The notes: generated from the sequence alone by a model not told the origin. A stretch of 33,413 nt of DNA from Paulinella micropora (GCA_009731375.1 BJOX01000005.1:288463-321875); one strand, 5' to 3'. Positions 1 through 11,161 are shown, numbered from the stretch's first letter. Program-made: numbers and translations.

Positions 1-276
<276 letters not shown>

Positions 277-328
<52 letters not shown>

Positions 329-465
329 ATGGATAGATGAGATGTCGCAAAGGAATGTAGTCCTTGTGATTCCCATCCCGGACACATGCACAGTACACAA
401 ATTATTGTTTGATGTGAAACTGCGTTCCTTTGCAAGGACTACATTCCTTTGCGACATCTCATCTA

Positions 466-467
<2 letters not shown>
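277..467. mobile_element. Fold-back (MITE-like) element with microsatellite arms
   Basis: A (GATA)n run leads into a perfect 35-bp arm at 332-366. This is repeated in inverted orientation at 433-467, with a 66-bp spacer between them. On the far side the sequence passes into (CTGT)n and (CTAT)n, the reverse complement of the GATA run, so the inverted symmetry continues into the microsatellites. There is no coding capacity. The form suits a short non-autonomous fold-back element or a microsatellite-associated interspersed element. The mobility is inferred; the inverted repeat is directly visible. Confidence 0.6.
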
Positions 468-1099
<632 letters not shown>

Positions 1100-1551
1100 C
1101 CTGGAGACGGTCTCTGCCACTGGCAACTCAGCCTGGGGTTCAGATCTAACTATCTCCTACCATGACGATTTTGTGTCCGCCGTTAATCGCGCGCAGCGCA
1201 AGGGCTAAACAGGCAACCAACTCCTGACCATGGCTGATGAAGTCGGGGCGTGATGCAAAGGGTTGATGAAGTCGGGGTTGTAGAAGGTAACTCACAACGA
1301 GCGTGAACTCCTGAAACCTAGACTTGCTCATGGCATCATCTCCTTAGGGCACACGCTCCTGGGGAGTGTTCTAGTGTTGTCCCGTATAGTTCAAAAGGGC
1401 TCGGCTACCTTTCGGCTTGAACTGGGCACAGACACCAACCACAGCGAGACAGTGGTTGGTGTGCAGCTTGGCCGGTGCTGAAAGTTCTTGTCCGGGGGTA
1501 GTATAGGAGGCCATGGCTTTTCAAGCTAAGCCACGCCCATAGATTAAACAT
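1100..1551. other. Unique host island between microsatellites; no gene
   Basis: About 450 bases of moderate-GC unique sequence inside the microsatellite tract. It contains a short direct repeat (TGATGAAGTCGGGG at about 1236 and 1265) and a cluster of inverted repeats at 1389-1462, described separately. No convincing reading frame is present. A SINE or another short retroposed sequence is possible, but clear pol III boxes were not found. Confidence 0.5.
1389..1462. other. Two adjacent stem-loops, possible structured RNA or DNA
   Basis: The first is a nested hairpin: GTTCAA (1389-1394) pairs with TTGAAC (1417-1422), and AAAGG (1394-1398) can pair with CCTTT (1408-1412) inside it. Ten bases on, an 11-bp perfect stem (1432-1442 with 1452-1462) closes a 9-base loop. 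Two stable hairpins side by side in a unique island suggest structure. No known RNA family was recognised and transcription is unproven. Confidence 0.25.
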
Positions 1552-2853
<1,302 letters not shown>

Positions 2854-3056
2854 NNNNNNNNNNNNNNNNNNNNNNNNNNNNNNNNNNNNNNNNNNNNNNN
2901 NNNNNNNNNNNNNNNNNNNNNNNNNNNNNNNNNNNNNNNNNNNNNNNNNNNNNNNNNNNNNNNNNNNNNNNNNNNNNNNNNNNNNNNNNNNNNNNNNNNN
3001 NNNNNNNNNNNNNNNNNNNNNNNNNNNNNNNNNNNNNNNNNNNNNNNNNNNNNNNN
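2854..3056. other. Assembly gap of 203 N
   Basis: A run of N flanked by (TA)n on the left and poly-C followed by (CT)n on the right. The gap sits inside low-complexity DNA, so its true length is unknown. Confidence 0.95.
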
Positions 3057-3096
3057 CCCCCCCCCCCCCCCCCCGTCTCTCTCTCTCTCTCTCTCC

Positions 3097-4509
3097 CACT
3101 TATTTTTTTTCGCTAAACGACTTTTAATAGTATGAAGAACACTTGCTTTTTGTAGAGCTGAAAAGGAAGCATGTAAGTAGGCGAACCGTCCATCCGTTTT
3201 ACCTAGTTTACTTTTACGCTTTGCACTTATTCCTACAAGTGGCAAGCATTGTATTATTAATAGTATGATTAAAAGTGTTTACGTAAAAAATACTGTTTTG
3301 TTGAAGTTCTGGAGAAATCTTGTAGTGCACTAAAAATGTATGAAGTACAAAACCGCACAAGCAAAAGGCAGCGCAGTCGTTAATGAAAAACTTCATGTAA
3401 ACGTAGGGAAGTGTACGGAACACGTCGTGAAATGAGTCTTGAATGAAATATTCGAGTTCAAGGAGTGGCACATATTGTATTAAAGTAGTGGCAGGCTTGC
3501 ACGGACCGTCGTACGTGCCCACTTCGTCGTCTTCCTCCGGTCCCGCAACTCCGTGTTCGGTCGTTTGCTTCGACTCCGTCCTCAACTGCTGTGTCAAAAA
3601 CGATGGCTTCTCCCTTCACTGTTGCTTCTGCACAACGACTCGTGCCACATCAAGTGGCACAAGAATGCCGCTGCAATTCTTGCCCCTACTCCGGCAGCAG
3701 GCAACGGAGTAACTTTTCAGGGTGTTTCACGGGAGTCAATCCCATTTATGCATAAAAGTGAGCATGGTTGGAAATGATTAAATTGAACTTTTTTACTATT
3801 GTTTTTTTTTTTACATGTTTAAACCGGCACCCGGCGTAGCTTCCGGCCCCTCATGATTTAGTTCTGACCCCTGTGTGGGTGATTTGGGCTGCCCACATGT
3901 GTGACTTTTATGCATAAAATTGCTACCGTGACTTAGAGCAATTTCAAATCTTGCATGGCTTGTGTCCAAGTGCTCAAGTTAAACCGTTAGGCTACTTTGC
4001 GCCACCCTTGTTCTTGTGGTCACGGTTTTTTCTAGGCTTTTCTGCTAGCGTTTACATATATTTTGACATGTAAAAACAGGCATTTTAGTGATACTACTAC
4101 TACTGCGTGACCAAGTACTAGTACTACTGCAGGATCATGGATCAAGTTTACCTAGTAACGGACTAGAAAATCGCAGTGCCCGATGATGGCGCGACCAAGT
4201 AACACACCCAACTGTCACCATGACACTAGTGACAAGTAGTGACATACAGTACTACTAAGTACTATTGTATTAGTGACACACCCCTAATTGTAGTAATTCA
4301 GAACTTCACGATAGACTAAACCTTAACCAAACCGACAGTAGTGGTTTAATAACTGTACAAAGACTTCGCAGATATAGGGCAATGTGAGCCTGGTAAGGCA
4401 CTCTGTCCGACAGCCATAAAACCAAGCTCAGAAGAAAAATCTAAAGCAAAGCTGTCAGCAAAATCACAATAACGAATCTATAAGACATAAAAACTAACAT
4501 GAACGTGAC
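3097..4509. other. Unique host DNA without a supportable gene
   Basis: About 1.4 kb of unique sequence. Frames of 127 aa (minus, 3214-3597) and 89 aa (plus, 3443-3712) overlap each other on opposite strands, and neither resembles a family I know. Around 4090-4260 there are ACTACT/GTACT repeats, including the perfect 12-bp palindrome AGTACTAGTACT at 4114-4125. The DNA just left of the retroelement may include its 3' untranslated end, but no poly-A tail or target duplication was seen. Confidence 0.5.
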
Positions 4510-6033
4510 CTATACTAAACGAAAAATAAAAAATCCTATAAGGCAAAGAGCTATCCTAGTTCGGGTCTCGGGCCACCCATTCTGCAGCCCAGTTTGAGGC
4601 ACAGCAGGAGGGGGGCCGCCTGCCTCGATGCGCAGCTCTTGAATTCGACGGAAGCCTCGTGCACGTCTTGCCATTCGCACTGCGCAGTTAAGGATGTGCG
4701 CATTGCCTCGCTGAATCGTTAGGGAGATCTCTCGTACCGTTCTCACCCTCACCGATTGAATTGAATCTGTGATGTCGAGCGACGCATTGACGCGTTTGCC
4801 AACGCAGAATTCAATGAAGCCAAGCGCCTTCTTGCCTAATCTGCCTTGCCTCTCAAACGCAAACGGCATAATGATCGCCCCATCTCCCAGGCGGCTGGCA
4901 GCCAGTTGATAAAAGGCATTCGTTTCCTTGCGAATCTCGGCTTTTTGAGCAGCAAATCCAGCTTCTACTGCCGAGCTCACCCGAGTTGATGCGCTTTCAG
5001 CTGTGGTTCCCACGACGTCGATCAAAATGCTCCTTTCCGCCCACGCAGCGTGTATGTCAATTCTGCGTTGGGTGCTTCCCATTACAGCTTCCTCCACATT
5101 GGTCTGAGCGCCTGCATCTGTGCACATTTGTGCTACCGATTTCAGGACCATGTTGTGCGCGAAGGTGACAGCTCCGGCGTTTGTGATGCCCGTCATCAGA
5201 TGATTGTTGATCTCTCTGCAGTTGAGTGCTGCGAGGGAGTGGCCACAGACGCATTCGTCCGACATGTCTGCAGTTGGTTTTAGCCCTAGTTGGAGTTCTA
5301 AGCAAAATGCAACGTCCGCGTCGTTCATGTAGAAGTTGTCTCCAGTTGAGTTCATCCACAGGTTCGCATGCTGAGGGGCGGCAGATTTGACTGCTGCTGT
5401 GGTCAACGGGTCGGCACTTACATCTTTGGTTCGGTTGTGTTTGCCCTTCAGAGTAGCCAGAAATTGATGAACCATTCGATTGATTGGGTTCTCCTTGCAT
5501 CGTTCTAGCAATGCAGCATCAGACCAAGCCAGCCAGTAGGGCGTCTCCACGTCTTCCGCTTTGCATGCATCCACCAGGTCTGCATGTGCTTGGGAGATTT
5601 CTCTTCCATAAGGGGTAGCTAAGATCTTGTCTATCCCTTCCCGGCAGTAGTTTTTCCAGCTGGAGTATTGGATCGCACGGCATGCAGTTGCCAAGAAGTG
5701 TGCGCTGGTGACGGCTGAGGACGCGATAAACTTGTAGGTATGTTGATTAAATGGTTGCCATAAGGCCTCAGGGCCTGTGGTAGGTAGAAGAGCAATTTCA
5801 TCTCCATTTAAACCGACTTGCCGTATTGCGTGTGCCAGCGCTACTTCCGCGTACCTTTTGTGCGACTCGATTGCAGTCCATGCTACACGGCTGGGGAGCG
5901 CGGAGGCGATGTAGCTTGTTTTGAAGTTGGCATAGTTCTTGATGAGGATGAGGCGCTCCCGCAGCGGCATTCTCCTTGCGTCTGCGATCTGCATTGCCTG
6001 TTCTCCCACTTTGCAACTAAGTCCAAAGCACAC
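4510..6033 (-). pseudogene. Retroelement C-terminus: RT connection, Cys/His knuckle, endonuclease-like domain
   Basis: A 507-codon open frame whose first in-frame start is a GTG, so it is the continuation of an upstream frame and not an independent gene. Residues about 250-290 hold a CxCG...C...H pattern ending in an AHN-type motif. This resembles the zinc knuckle found before the endonuclease in RLE-type retroelements. About 50 residues later come RIDI and LIDVVG, followed by a conserved lysine-rich helix and a PFAFERQG segment. This is consistent with a PD-(D/E)xK nuclease fold (inference by pattern). The frame joins the RT palm frame upstream through a frameshift near 6020-6040. The C-terminal 50 residues are rich in Arg and Pro and may be beyond the real end. 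Confidence 0.65.
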
Positions 6034-6281
6034 TTCGTTTGCTGTTTATGATCTCCTCCGAGCATTGATCCATGCACCTTGACCGGTTCGTCTTCGAAGA
6101 TTGTGACTCCAGCAGCTGTAAGGTGTTGTCTTACCTCGTCTGGAAGTTCTCCTTGGTCTCCGAGCTTTACCACCGCAGCTGCAGGGTGGGTCCGAAGGCT
6201 GTAATTGGGTGCAAGCTTTGTCATGTGCTGGATGACGGAAGGTAGTAACTCAGGAATGGTGACGAATTGTGTATCGTCCAC
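5883..6281 (-). pseudogene. RT palm with VVDDT catalytic motif and thumb (fragment)
   Basis: The frame carries the RT catalytic box as VVDDT (codons at 6270-6284; the usual form is YxDD), followed by a hydrophobic stretch and an LGG motif typical of the end of the RT palm. The segment is open somewhat beyond its first ATG, to about 6310. It is frameshifted relative to the preceding RT segment there and to the following segment near 6020-6040. It is part of one polyprotein and not a gene by itself. Confidence 0.65.
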
Positions 6282-6286
6282 TACTG

Positions 6287-6658
6287 CTACAACATAAACT
6301 TTCTCGTCCCCATATCATCAGGCTCAGTGTCGTTGTCACTGATCGGTTGATCTATCGATGCTAAGCCTTGTGGTCGCTGCATGCTCTTTGCGTCTGCTCG
6401 TACGTTCTCCAGAACTTCTTCCAACAGAGGTTGAAAATCGAGGCAGAATAGGAGCCCGCCAAGCATATCTCCCTGTCTAGCTCCGTTCTCTGAGTTGATC
6501 GTCTCTATTTTCCCATCTGGCATCTGGAGTAGTAGCTTGGATGAGTTGCGGTATAGAAGGTCGGTGATGCCCCACAGGGGTGCCAGATCTTGGATTCTAT
6601 AGATTTCTTGGAGACAAGTGGCTCTGTCGATTTCGTTGTAAGCGTTCTTTTGATACAT
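6287..6658 (-). pseudogene. RT fingers/palm fragment, motif A damaged
   Basis: Contains the RT motif A neighbourhood (KNAYNEIDR) and the motif B region GARQGDMLGG, followed by a hydrophobic FCLDF segment, as in non-LTR reverse transcriptases. In the family the residue three before the Asn of NAYN is the first catalytic Asp (DxKNAYN). Here that codon is TAT (Tyr), a single G-to-T change from GAT. The enzyme would therefore lack a metal ligand even if the frames were joined. The frame ends at 6287, about 20 bases before the VVDDT box, which lies in another frame. Confidence 0.65.
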
Positions 6659-6660
6659 GA

Positions 6661-7398
6661 TTACCGCCCATGCTCTTCCCTGAAGCGATGCCGCGTGTTG
6701 GCGTGCGACGTGGATAGCAGTTGCTGCTCCTCCCTCTGCTCCGGCTCCAAAGTTAACGCAGCGGATTTGACTCCCGCTCGTCCAAGCGCGATAGTCTTTG
6801 CCAGCTTGATTATAATTTCTCCCGGTGCAATCGGCCGCGGCGCGTTCTTCCGCTTTTCAATCAAGATTAGTCGGCAGCTCGCTGTAAGTTCTCGCAGAGC
6901 AGGGCCTACGTCCGCGTTGAGGAAGTCAGTGATTATAGCAGCTAATCCTTTCATGCAGGCGTCGTCGTTAATCATCGACAACAAGAAAGCTCCTGTTTGC
7001 CTTGATGGTCCGGGTCCTGCCCCGTCAGCTTGCTTCTTCACGGCTGCTCTCATTTCTTTCAACTCGATCTGAGGGAATCGATACAAGAACGGATGTTTTG
7101 GCATGCTCCATTGTGGTCGGTCTGCCGGTGGATGTAGCTCGCGTACTGTAGGCAGGATATCATCTGTTGGGGTCAGTATGGGTGGAGAGAAAAATGCCTT
7201 CATGGCTTTGCTGGTGTGGCCTTGGGCCATCAGTTCCGTTGCTCTCTTGACTGCCGAGTCCTTGGTGGTGCGTTGCTTCTTTCGATTGCTCTCGTTTCCT
7301 TCCAGCTCGTCGTCGTCCTGCTCACCCGGCTCCTCTTCATCCGAATCCGCATTGGTGAATGCTCTGGATGATTCAAAGTTCCCAGCTTCCTTTTGCAT
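6661..7398 (-). pseudogene. RT N-terminal region with acidic linker
   Basis: 245-codon frame. The first 50 residues are acidic and disordered. Later segments resemble the repetitive 'RRATELMAQGHTSKAMKAF' region and the 'LIEKRKNAPRPIAPGE' fingers motif that precede the palm in this class of reverse transcriptase. It overlaps the upstream frame by 26 bases and ends three bases before the palm fragment, which indicates two further frameshifts. Assignment rests on motif order and context. Confidence 0.6.
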
Positions 7399-7798
7399 CC
7401 TTGATAGCAGCTTGGAGTATGTGATTCAGGTCGCCTCGAGCTCGAGCTATGCCTTGTGAGTTGAATTGAATTCTCCTTCTTACAGACAATCCCCTTTTCG
7501 CATTGTATCCACATGCTGGTGGTGTTGATTTGCGAGCAAGTATCAGCTTCGGCGCGAACATGATTGCAATCCCAATTCTCTCCTTTTCGTCCAGATCTTT
7601 CGAGTCGTGGTACTGCTTAAGTAGGGGGCGCATTGCATCAGCAATCATCGGCCATGATCGTCTCGGTACATAGTTGAACATCGGCCCATGTTTAAGCAGT
7701 TTCTCCACAGTGAACATTTCCCGCAGCTCGCGACTGTCAGTTGGGATTGGGATCATAGGCTGCTTGGCAGGTTGTACTTGGACAGTCTTCCGTTCCAT
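7373..7798 (-). pseudogene. Retroelement segment upstream of the RT fingers
   Basis: 141-codon frame. The central part (VPRRSWPMIADAMRPLLKQY, then IAIMFAPKLIL) matches the pattern seen just before the RT domain in many eukaryotic non-LTR polyproteins: a helix with W and LL, then a 'pk.iL' strand. It overlaps neighbouring frames at both ends and is a piece of the same polyprotein. Confidence 0.5.
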
Positions 7799-8181
7799 GG
7801 CAAGTTGAGCCTGCCTAGCTTTTGTAGCGCGTTTTCGTATGTTCGTTCCCGGTAGCGGTCGTCAGCGGGCGTCATCTTTGTCGCGGTGGGTGTACTATTT
7901 GTGATGTGGTACGTAATTGGTGCAGATACAACACCAGTGTACTCCGGCAGTCCGTAATGACCCCCCATTGATCTTTTCGTCCGTCTTGGGCGGTGGAAGT
8001 TGTTCAGATGAGCCGCTGCTATTTCTTCTGCTCGTCTTCGTTCCTTCGCTAGCACGAATCTGCAACCGCAGAACTGCATTGGGTGTTGACCACGGACGCT
8101 CCTCTCCCCTTTTCCATCTCCTGGCTCGTCATCGTCTGAAGACGCTGATTGTGAGGTAGGCGAATGTAAGTACGTTAGCAA
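7753..8181 (-). pseudogene. Retroelement segment with C2H2-like finger
   Basis: 142-codon frame with an acidic Ser/Asp stretch, then CGCRFVLAKERRRAEEIAAAH, then a second His five residues on. The Cys-x-Cys...His...His spacing suits a single zinc finger, a common nucleic-acid-binding module N-terminal to RT. It overlaps the next frame by 46 bases in a different phase, so a frameshift lies between them. Confidence 0.5.
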
Positions 8182-8206
8182 AGAGCTGGTTGTGTGTTGT
8201 CGAGTG

Positions 8207-8821
8207 TTATTTTCGTGGCGCTTGCCTGTCAGCTTGCTGTCGGCACGTCCGCTTCCTTCTGCTCGTCATTTCTTTTCCTGCCGGTCTGCTTCTTCCCCTG
8301 GCAGCAGGCCCGGGTGTGTGTTCGTCCCAGCAAGCGCCGCAATTCCTATGAACCCTTCCATTGTTGATTTCGACAAGTGGAGGCACTGTTTGAGCTCGCG
8401 TGGTTCTCCGTCCTCCTCTTGCGCCATTTGGTTTGTTACGTTTCCCCTCATGCATGGTTGCTCCGCCAGCATGTTCTTCTTCGCTCTCCTCATCCGTGCT
8501 TGTAGCAGAGACGACTGATTCAGGTGACTTGGCAATTGCGTTACCATTGGGGCGTGTTGCTGTTTGCGTCGGGGGAACCACGATGACTTGTCCCTTGCAT
8601 TCGTACGAGTTGCTAGGAATCCCGCATACAATGCAGCACTGGTTTGCTGGAAGCAAACGGTTTATACAACATTCGCAATACCCCTCGTGCTTGCAAAGTA
8701 TGATCTTCGGGTAGAATGTGTCGAGTTCTGCACATGCAGTGCAAGTGGCCGCAGGCGCGATCGTTTCTCCTGCTCCGACTCTTAGGAAGCGAACGTCTGC
8801 TTGGCAAGGCTCACAATGGGA
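8207..8821 (-). pseudogene. RING-like zinc finger and disordered linker of the retroelement
   Basis: The frame is open from an in-frame TGA (8822-8824) down to 8207. Around 8745-8620 the Cys/His order is CTAC, then 14 residues, then C-K-H-EGY-CECC, then nine residues, then CIVC. This matches the C3HC4 RING spacing (C-x2-C, C-x-H-x3-C-x2-C, C-x2-C). An extra CEPC pair lies just upstream. The rest is a basic, low-complexity linker. A RING at the head of an RT polyprotein could bind nucleic acid or act as an E3 ligase; neither can be told from sequence. ATG starts downstream would lose the finger, so the reading starts upstream. Confidence 0.5.
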
Positions 8822-8824
8822 TCA

Positions 8825-9218
8825 GTGCATGTCAAATCTGTTAAGAGTACAGTTTTCACATGTAGTTGCGCTATGTCAACACTGTCCATATCGGACTAGC
8901 CGTCTGGAGAATCCACATTGAGGGCACAGAAACATCTCTTCACTATCAGTAGTGTATTTGGAGTTGAGGTCGCTCAGCTTGTTTTCTTTGCTTTCACCTG
9001 TCGCCTTGTAGAGCATCGACTTGTTCTCCTTACTCACTAGCAACGTTCACATTTGTGCATGCTAGTTGATTGGTAATGCAACGATCACACATCGTTTCTG
9101 TAAGTGAGTTCCGCGAGTAGTCTGTGCTACATATATTGTACGTCTTCATCGGATGCAAACACCTTCGCACAATCTGATGAATTTCTTCTTCTGCACTGAA
9201 TACTTGCAGGACGAGCAT
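8825..9218 (-). pseudogene. Cys-rich N-terminal remnant of the retroelement
   Basis: Two degraded frames continue the retroelement upstream of the RING. One holds CPQCGF and CENC pairs and is cut by in-frame TGA at 8876-8878 and 8822-8824. The other (9030-9218) holds CDRC followed by a further Cys. The two are offset by one base near 9030. Paired CxxC motifs suggest a zinc-ribbon array. The start of the original protein is not identifiable. Confidence 0.35.
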
Positions 9219-9228
9219 GTAGCTATGC

Positions 9229-9684
9229 TTACTTCAACCTCAGTACCAGTTGCAGTGTCTTGGGTGATAGATTAGCTGGCGCAGACTGAACACTCCCCCT
9301 GGTGGGCACTTCTCTATCATCCTCTTTAGCACTCAACCTGCTGGGCCTAGGCGTGCTCCCGCTCGCCTCCCTTTCCCCGAAGGGAGTAGGATCGGCTGAG
9401 TGGGAAGCACCCACAGGGAAATGTAACTCTGTAAGGCTTGATGGCATGTCATGAGATGTCCCTATGCTATCGTTTTTCACGAAGCATGTGGGGTCGCCAT
9501 CACCATTATTTCCGCTTTTCGCTTTGCACCTATGAGGGGTGTGTGTAGTCGGTGGTTCCAGTTGCACCCCTTGAATCCTGATGGACGGTACTTTTTCCAA
9601 ATCAGGTATAAGTATTTCTGTTCGGGTTGCGAAGGGATACATAGCGAACGTGGGCATAATCGCGGCAGGAGTGGTGTCTGCCAC
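9229..9684 (-). CDS. Hypothetical protein, weakly supported
   Basis: 151-codon frame with an ATG start, on the same strand and immediately upstream of the retroelement remnant. Composition is Pro, Ser and Thr rich with no recognisable domain, transmembrane segment or repeat. It could be a first ORF of the retroelement, a host exon or chance. The opposite strand also has an 81-codon frame here. I do not recognise it. Confidence 0.25.
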   Translation of the reverse strand: MADTTPAAIMPTFAMYPFATRTEILIPDLEKVPSIRIQGVQLEPPTTHTPHRCKAKSGNNGDGDPTCFVKNDSIGTSHDMPSSLTELHFPVGASHSADPTPFGEREASGSTPRPSRLSAKEDDREVPTRGSVQSAPANLSPKTLQLVLRLK

Positions 9685-9885
9685 TTCCCCCGATGATGAA
9701 GGCTGGATTCTCTGGTCGTGAGAGAACAGTGATAACGAATTGGGGGTTGTAGCCTTTGGTCTTAAATACTTTATGCTCTTGCAGTCTGTGATATGACTTG
9801 AAGTATGAATGTTAATACGTTTGCTAGGTTTAAATTTGAGACAATGACCTGGTTAATGAGCTTGTGAGAGATCGTGGAGATGATG

Positions 9886-9891
9886 GTGCTG
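9886..9891. repeat. Target site duplication GTGCTG, left copy
   Basis: Six bases immediately outside the left TIR, repeated exactly at 26425-26430 outside the right TIR. Six-base duplications are the known signature of Polinton/Maverick-type integration by retrovirus-like integrases. Confidence 0.85.
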
Positions 9892-10206
9892 ACTACTATA
9901 GGTATTACTATAGCACACTTATCTTTTTATATAAAATAAGGCTATTTTCATATAAATTCGTCTTACTATTAATTTCAATAAAAATATACATAATTTCATC
10001 CAAATTCAATACAAGCATTCTTAATCAATAAATAATCCATATTTGAATTTCTCTCAAACTCCAAAAAAAAGATAACTCATCTATCTTTTGCCAAATCAAC
10101 ACGAAGAGACATCAAAACCCGTCTCTTAGTTTTTACTGCTGTGCTAGACTTAGTTATCTTTTTTTGAAAAAATGAAAGTCCTCTCCTATTGCGAGTTTGA
10201 TTAATT
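9892..10206 (+). repeat. Left terminal inverted repeat
   Basis: 315 bp that match the reverse complement of 26108-26424. I count seven substitutions and a 2-bp length difference in an A run, about 98% identity. It starts ACTACTATAGG. In this class the protein-primed polymerase starts replication at such ends, and the integrase acts on them. The high identity suggests recent insertion or recent conversion between ends. Confidence 0.93.
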
Positions 10207-10233
10207 AATTTTTTTCCATAAAATTTTTTACCA

Positions 10234-10245
10234 GTCTATATAGAC
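10234..10245 (+). promoter_or_regulatory. TATATA-containing perfect palindrome before the first gene
   Basis: GTCTATATAGAC, a 12-bp perfect palindrome, ends two bases before the ATG at 10248. TATATA-type motifs also sit within a few bases of the starts at 12407 and 26073. Because it is so close to the start codon it may be a promoter for a nearly leaderless transcript or a regulator site. The function is inferred. Confidence 0.35.
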
Positions 10246-10247
10246 CA

Positions 10248-10538
10248 ATGACCACCCTCACCAGACTATCTGAAAAATTTGGACGACTTTCAATTGAGAA
10301 GAATAAGGAATTCTTTTCAGTAAGAAATGGACAACAGATGATTGATGAAGAAATTAAGGCAATTGAAAAAAGTAGAGCAGGGAAGCCAAAGGATACTTTT
10401 CCATTCGGTAAGTATAAAGGTAAGAAAATTCAAGATGTAGCGGTTATTGATAAGCCATACCTTGAATGGGTTATGAAACAGCCGTGGTTTGAGAAATTTA
10501 CTGACATTAAAAGTGAAGTAAAAAAATATTTACAATAA
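10248..10538 (+). CDS. Small GKYK-motif protein (DUF3820 / exonuclease X C-terminal-like)
   Basis: 96 aa. The N-terminal half is charged and probably helical. Residues about 48-80 carry PFGKYKGKKIQDV, then DKPYLEWV and a C-terminal basic tail. 'fGKykGk.i.d....YL.w' is the pattern of the small DUF3820 domain, also seen at the C-terminus of exonuclease X-type proteins and in proteins of large DNA viruses. The role is unknown; a nucleic-acid-related function is a guess. It is the first gene after the left TIR, 42 bases inside it. The next gene downstream encodes a protein with the same C-terminal domain, suggesting a duplication. Stop is TAA. Confidence 0.75.
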   Translation: MTTLTRLSEKFGRLSIEKNKEFFSVRNGQQMIDEEIKAIEKSRAGKPKDTFPFGKYKGKKIQDVAVIDKPYLEWVMKQPWFEKFTDIKSEVKKYLQ

Positions 10539-10562
10539 AAAATAAAATTTTACTATACATAT

Positions 10563-10572
10563 NNNNNNNNNN
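10563..10572. other. Assembly gap of 10 N
   Basis: Ten N in the AT-rich spacer between the two GKYK-motif genes. A 10-N gap is probably an arbitrary length, so the spacer may be longer. Confidence 0.9.
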
Positions 10573-10591
10573 AATAATATAATGATATAAG

Positions 10592-11101
10592 ATGACTGAC
10601 CTGAACACCAAACAAGATTACTTGAATGAAATTGAAAAATGGAACCTTGACGGCGAAATAAAAAAGCAGACAATTAAATGGACTAAGCCTGACATTGTAT
10701 CTTTCTATGAGCAATATAAACCACGTGATGACAATGTGAAAGTAGTTATACCTTTAGAAAACGTGTTGGTTGAAGAGCCGAGCACACCATTTACGGCGAC
10801 TGATTTAAAAGAGACTGGAATTACCGAAATCAAGGCTAATGTTGGCGAAGAAATAGCGAATGCTACATGTACAGAAGAAGGATGTATATTAAAGAAAGAA
10901 TACCAGCAAAATGACTCCAACGTAGTTGAAGATGCGACCTTCGGTCAGCAAACCGATATTTTTCTTCAATATGGAAAGTATAAAAAAATGAAAATTGAAG
11001 ATGTTGCTAAGATTGATAAACCATACCTTGAATATTTAATTCAACAACCTTATTTTAATAACAAAGATGCGGTAAAAAATATCTTTGATATTCTGTTCTG
11101 A
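10592..11101 (+). CDS. Second GKYK-motif protein with added N-terminal region
   Basis: 169 aa. Residues 1-45 form a helical, Trp/Lys-rich segment (WNLDGEIKK, then KWTKPDIVSFYEQY) that could be a small DNA-binding helix-loop-helix such as a SAP/HeH type; this is a weak guess. Residues about 50-120 are acidic and probably disordered. Residues about 125-169 repeat the GKYKK...IDKPYLEYLIQQP domain of the preceding gene. The two genes share strand, domain and orientation from the TIR and look like paralogues. The TGA stop fits the natural domain end, which argues that TGA is a normal stop codon in this element. Confidence 0.75.
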   Translation: MTDLNTKQDYLNEIEKWNLDGEIKKQTIKWTKPDIVSFYEQYKPRDDNVKVVIPLENVLVEEPSTPFTATDLKETGITEIKANVGEEIANATCTEEGCILKKEYQQNDSNVVEDATFGQQTDIFLQYGKYKKMKIEDVAKIDKPYLEYLIQQPYFNNKDAVKNIFDILF

Positions 11102-11108
11102 CTGCCGT

Positions 11109-11161
11109 CATCACAAAACATCGTTTTTTTCCCTTTTTTAACTTTACCTTTCACGATGTTT
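11109..11161 (-). terminator. 3' hairpin element shared with the polymerase gene
   Basis: CATCACAAAACATCG (11109-11123) is followed by a T run, and ACGATGTTT at 11153-11161 pairs with AAACATCGT at 11116-11124. The same 15-mer, T run and inverted partner recur at 21634-21683. Both copies lie just beyond the stop of a minus-strand gene. Read on the minus strand this is a stem with an A-rich loop, suggesting a 3'-end processing or termination signal. This spot also separates two convergent genes. Confidence 0.55.

Larger units (their letters stand above)
4510..9220 (-). mobile_element. Degraded non-LTR-type retroelement with restriction-like endonuclease
   Basis: A run of minus-strand frames, each continuing the previous one after a frameshift, spells out one retroelement polyprotein. 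In order from the N-terminus: Cys-rich zinc motifs and a RING-like finger (about 8900-8620), a low-complexity linker, a C2H2-like finger (about 8080), the RT N-terminal region (about 7800-6700), the RT palm (about 6660-6260), thumb and connection (about 6250-5300), a Cys/His knuckle (about 5260) and an endonuclease-like region (about 5070-4800). No long terminal repeats are visible, and non-LTR elements with C-terminal restriction-like endonucleases have this order. At least five frameshifts, in-frame TGA codons and a replaced RT catalytic residue show that the copy is dead, unless the assembly is faulty. Confidence 0.75.

Noticed and set aside
1113-1150. tRNA-like A and B boxes suggesting a SINE
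   Set aside because: GGTTCAGATCT only loosely matches box B, and the A-box match needs an insertion; no tail or target duplication.
1234-1317. CTGATGA and GAAAC resembling hammerhead ribozyme core boxes
   Set aside because: They are about 75 bases apart with no stem II that would bring them together, and no matching cleavage stem was found.
3214-3712. Opposite-strand frames of 127 and 89 aa as host genes
   Set aside because: They overlap each other, have no recognisable domain, and no splice or promoter context could be argued.
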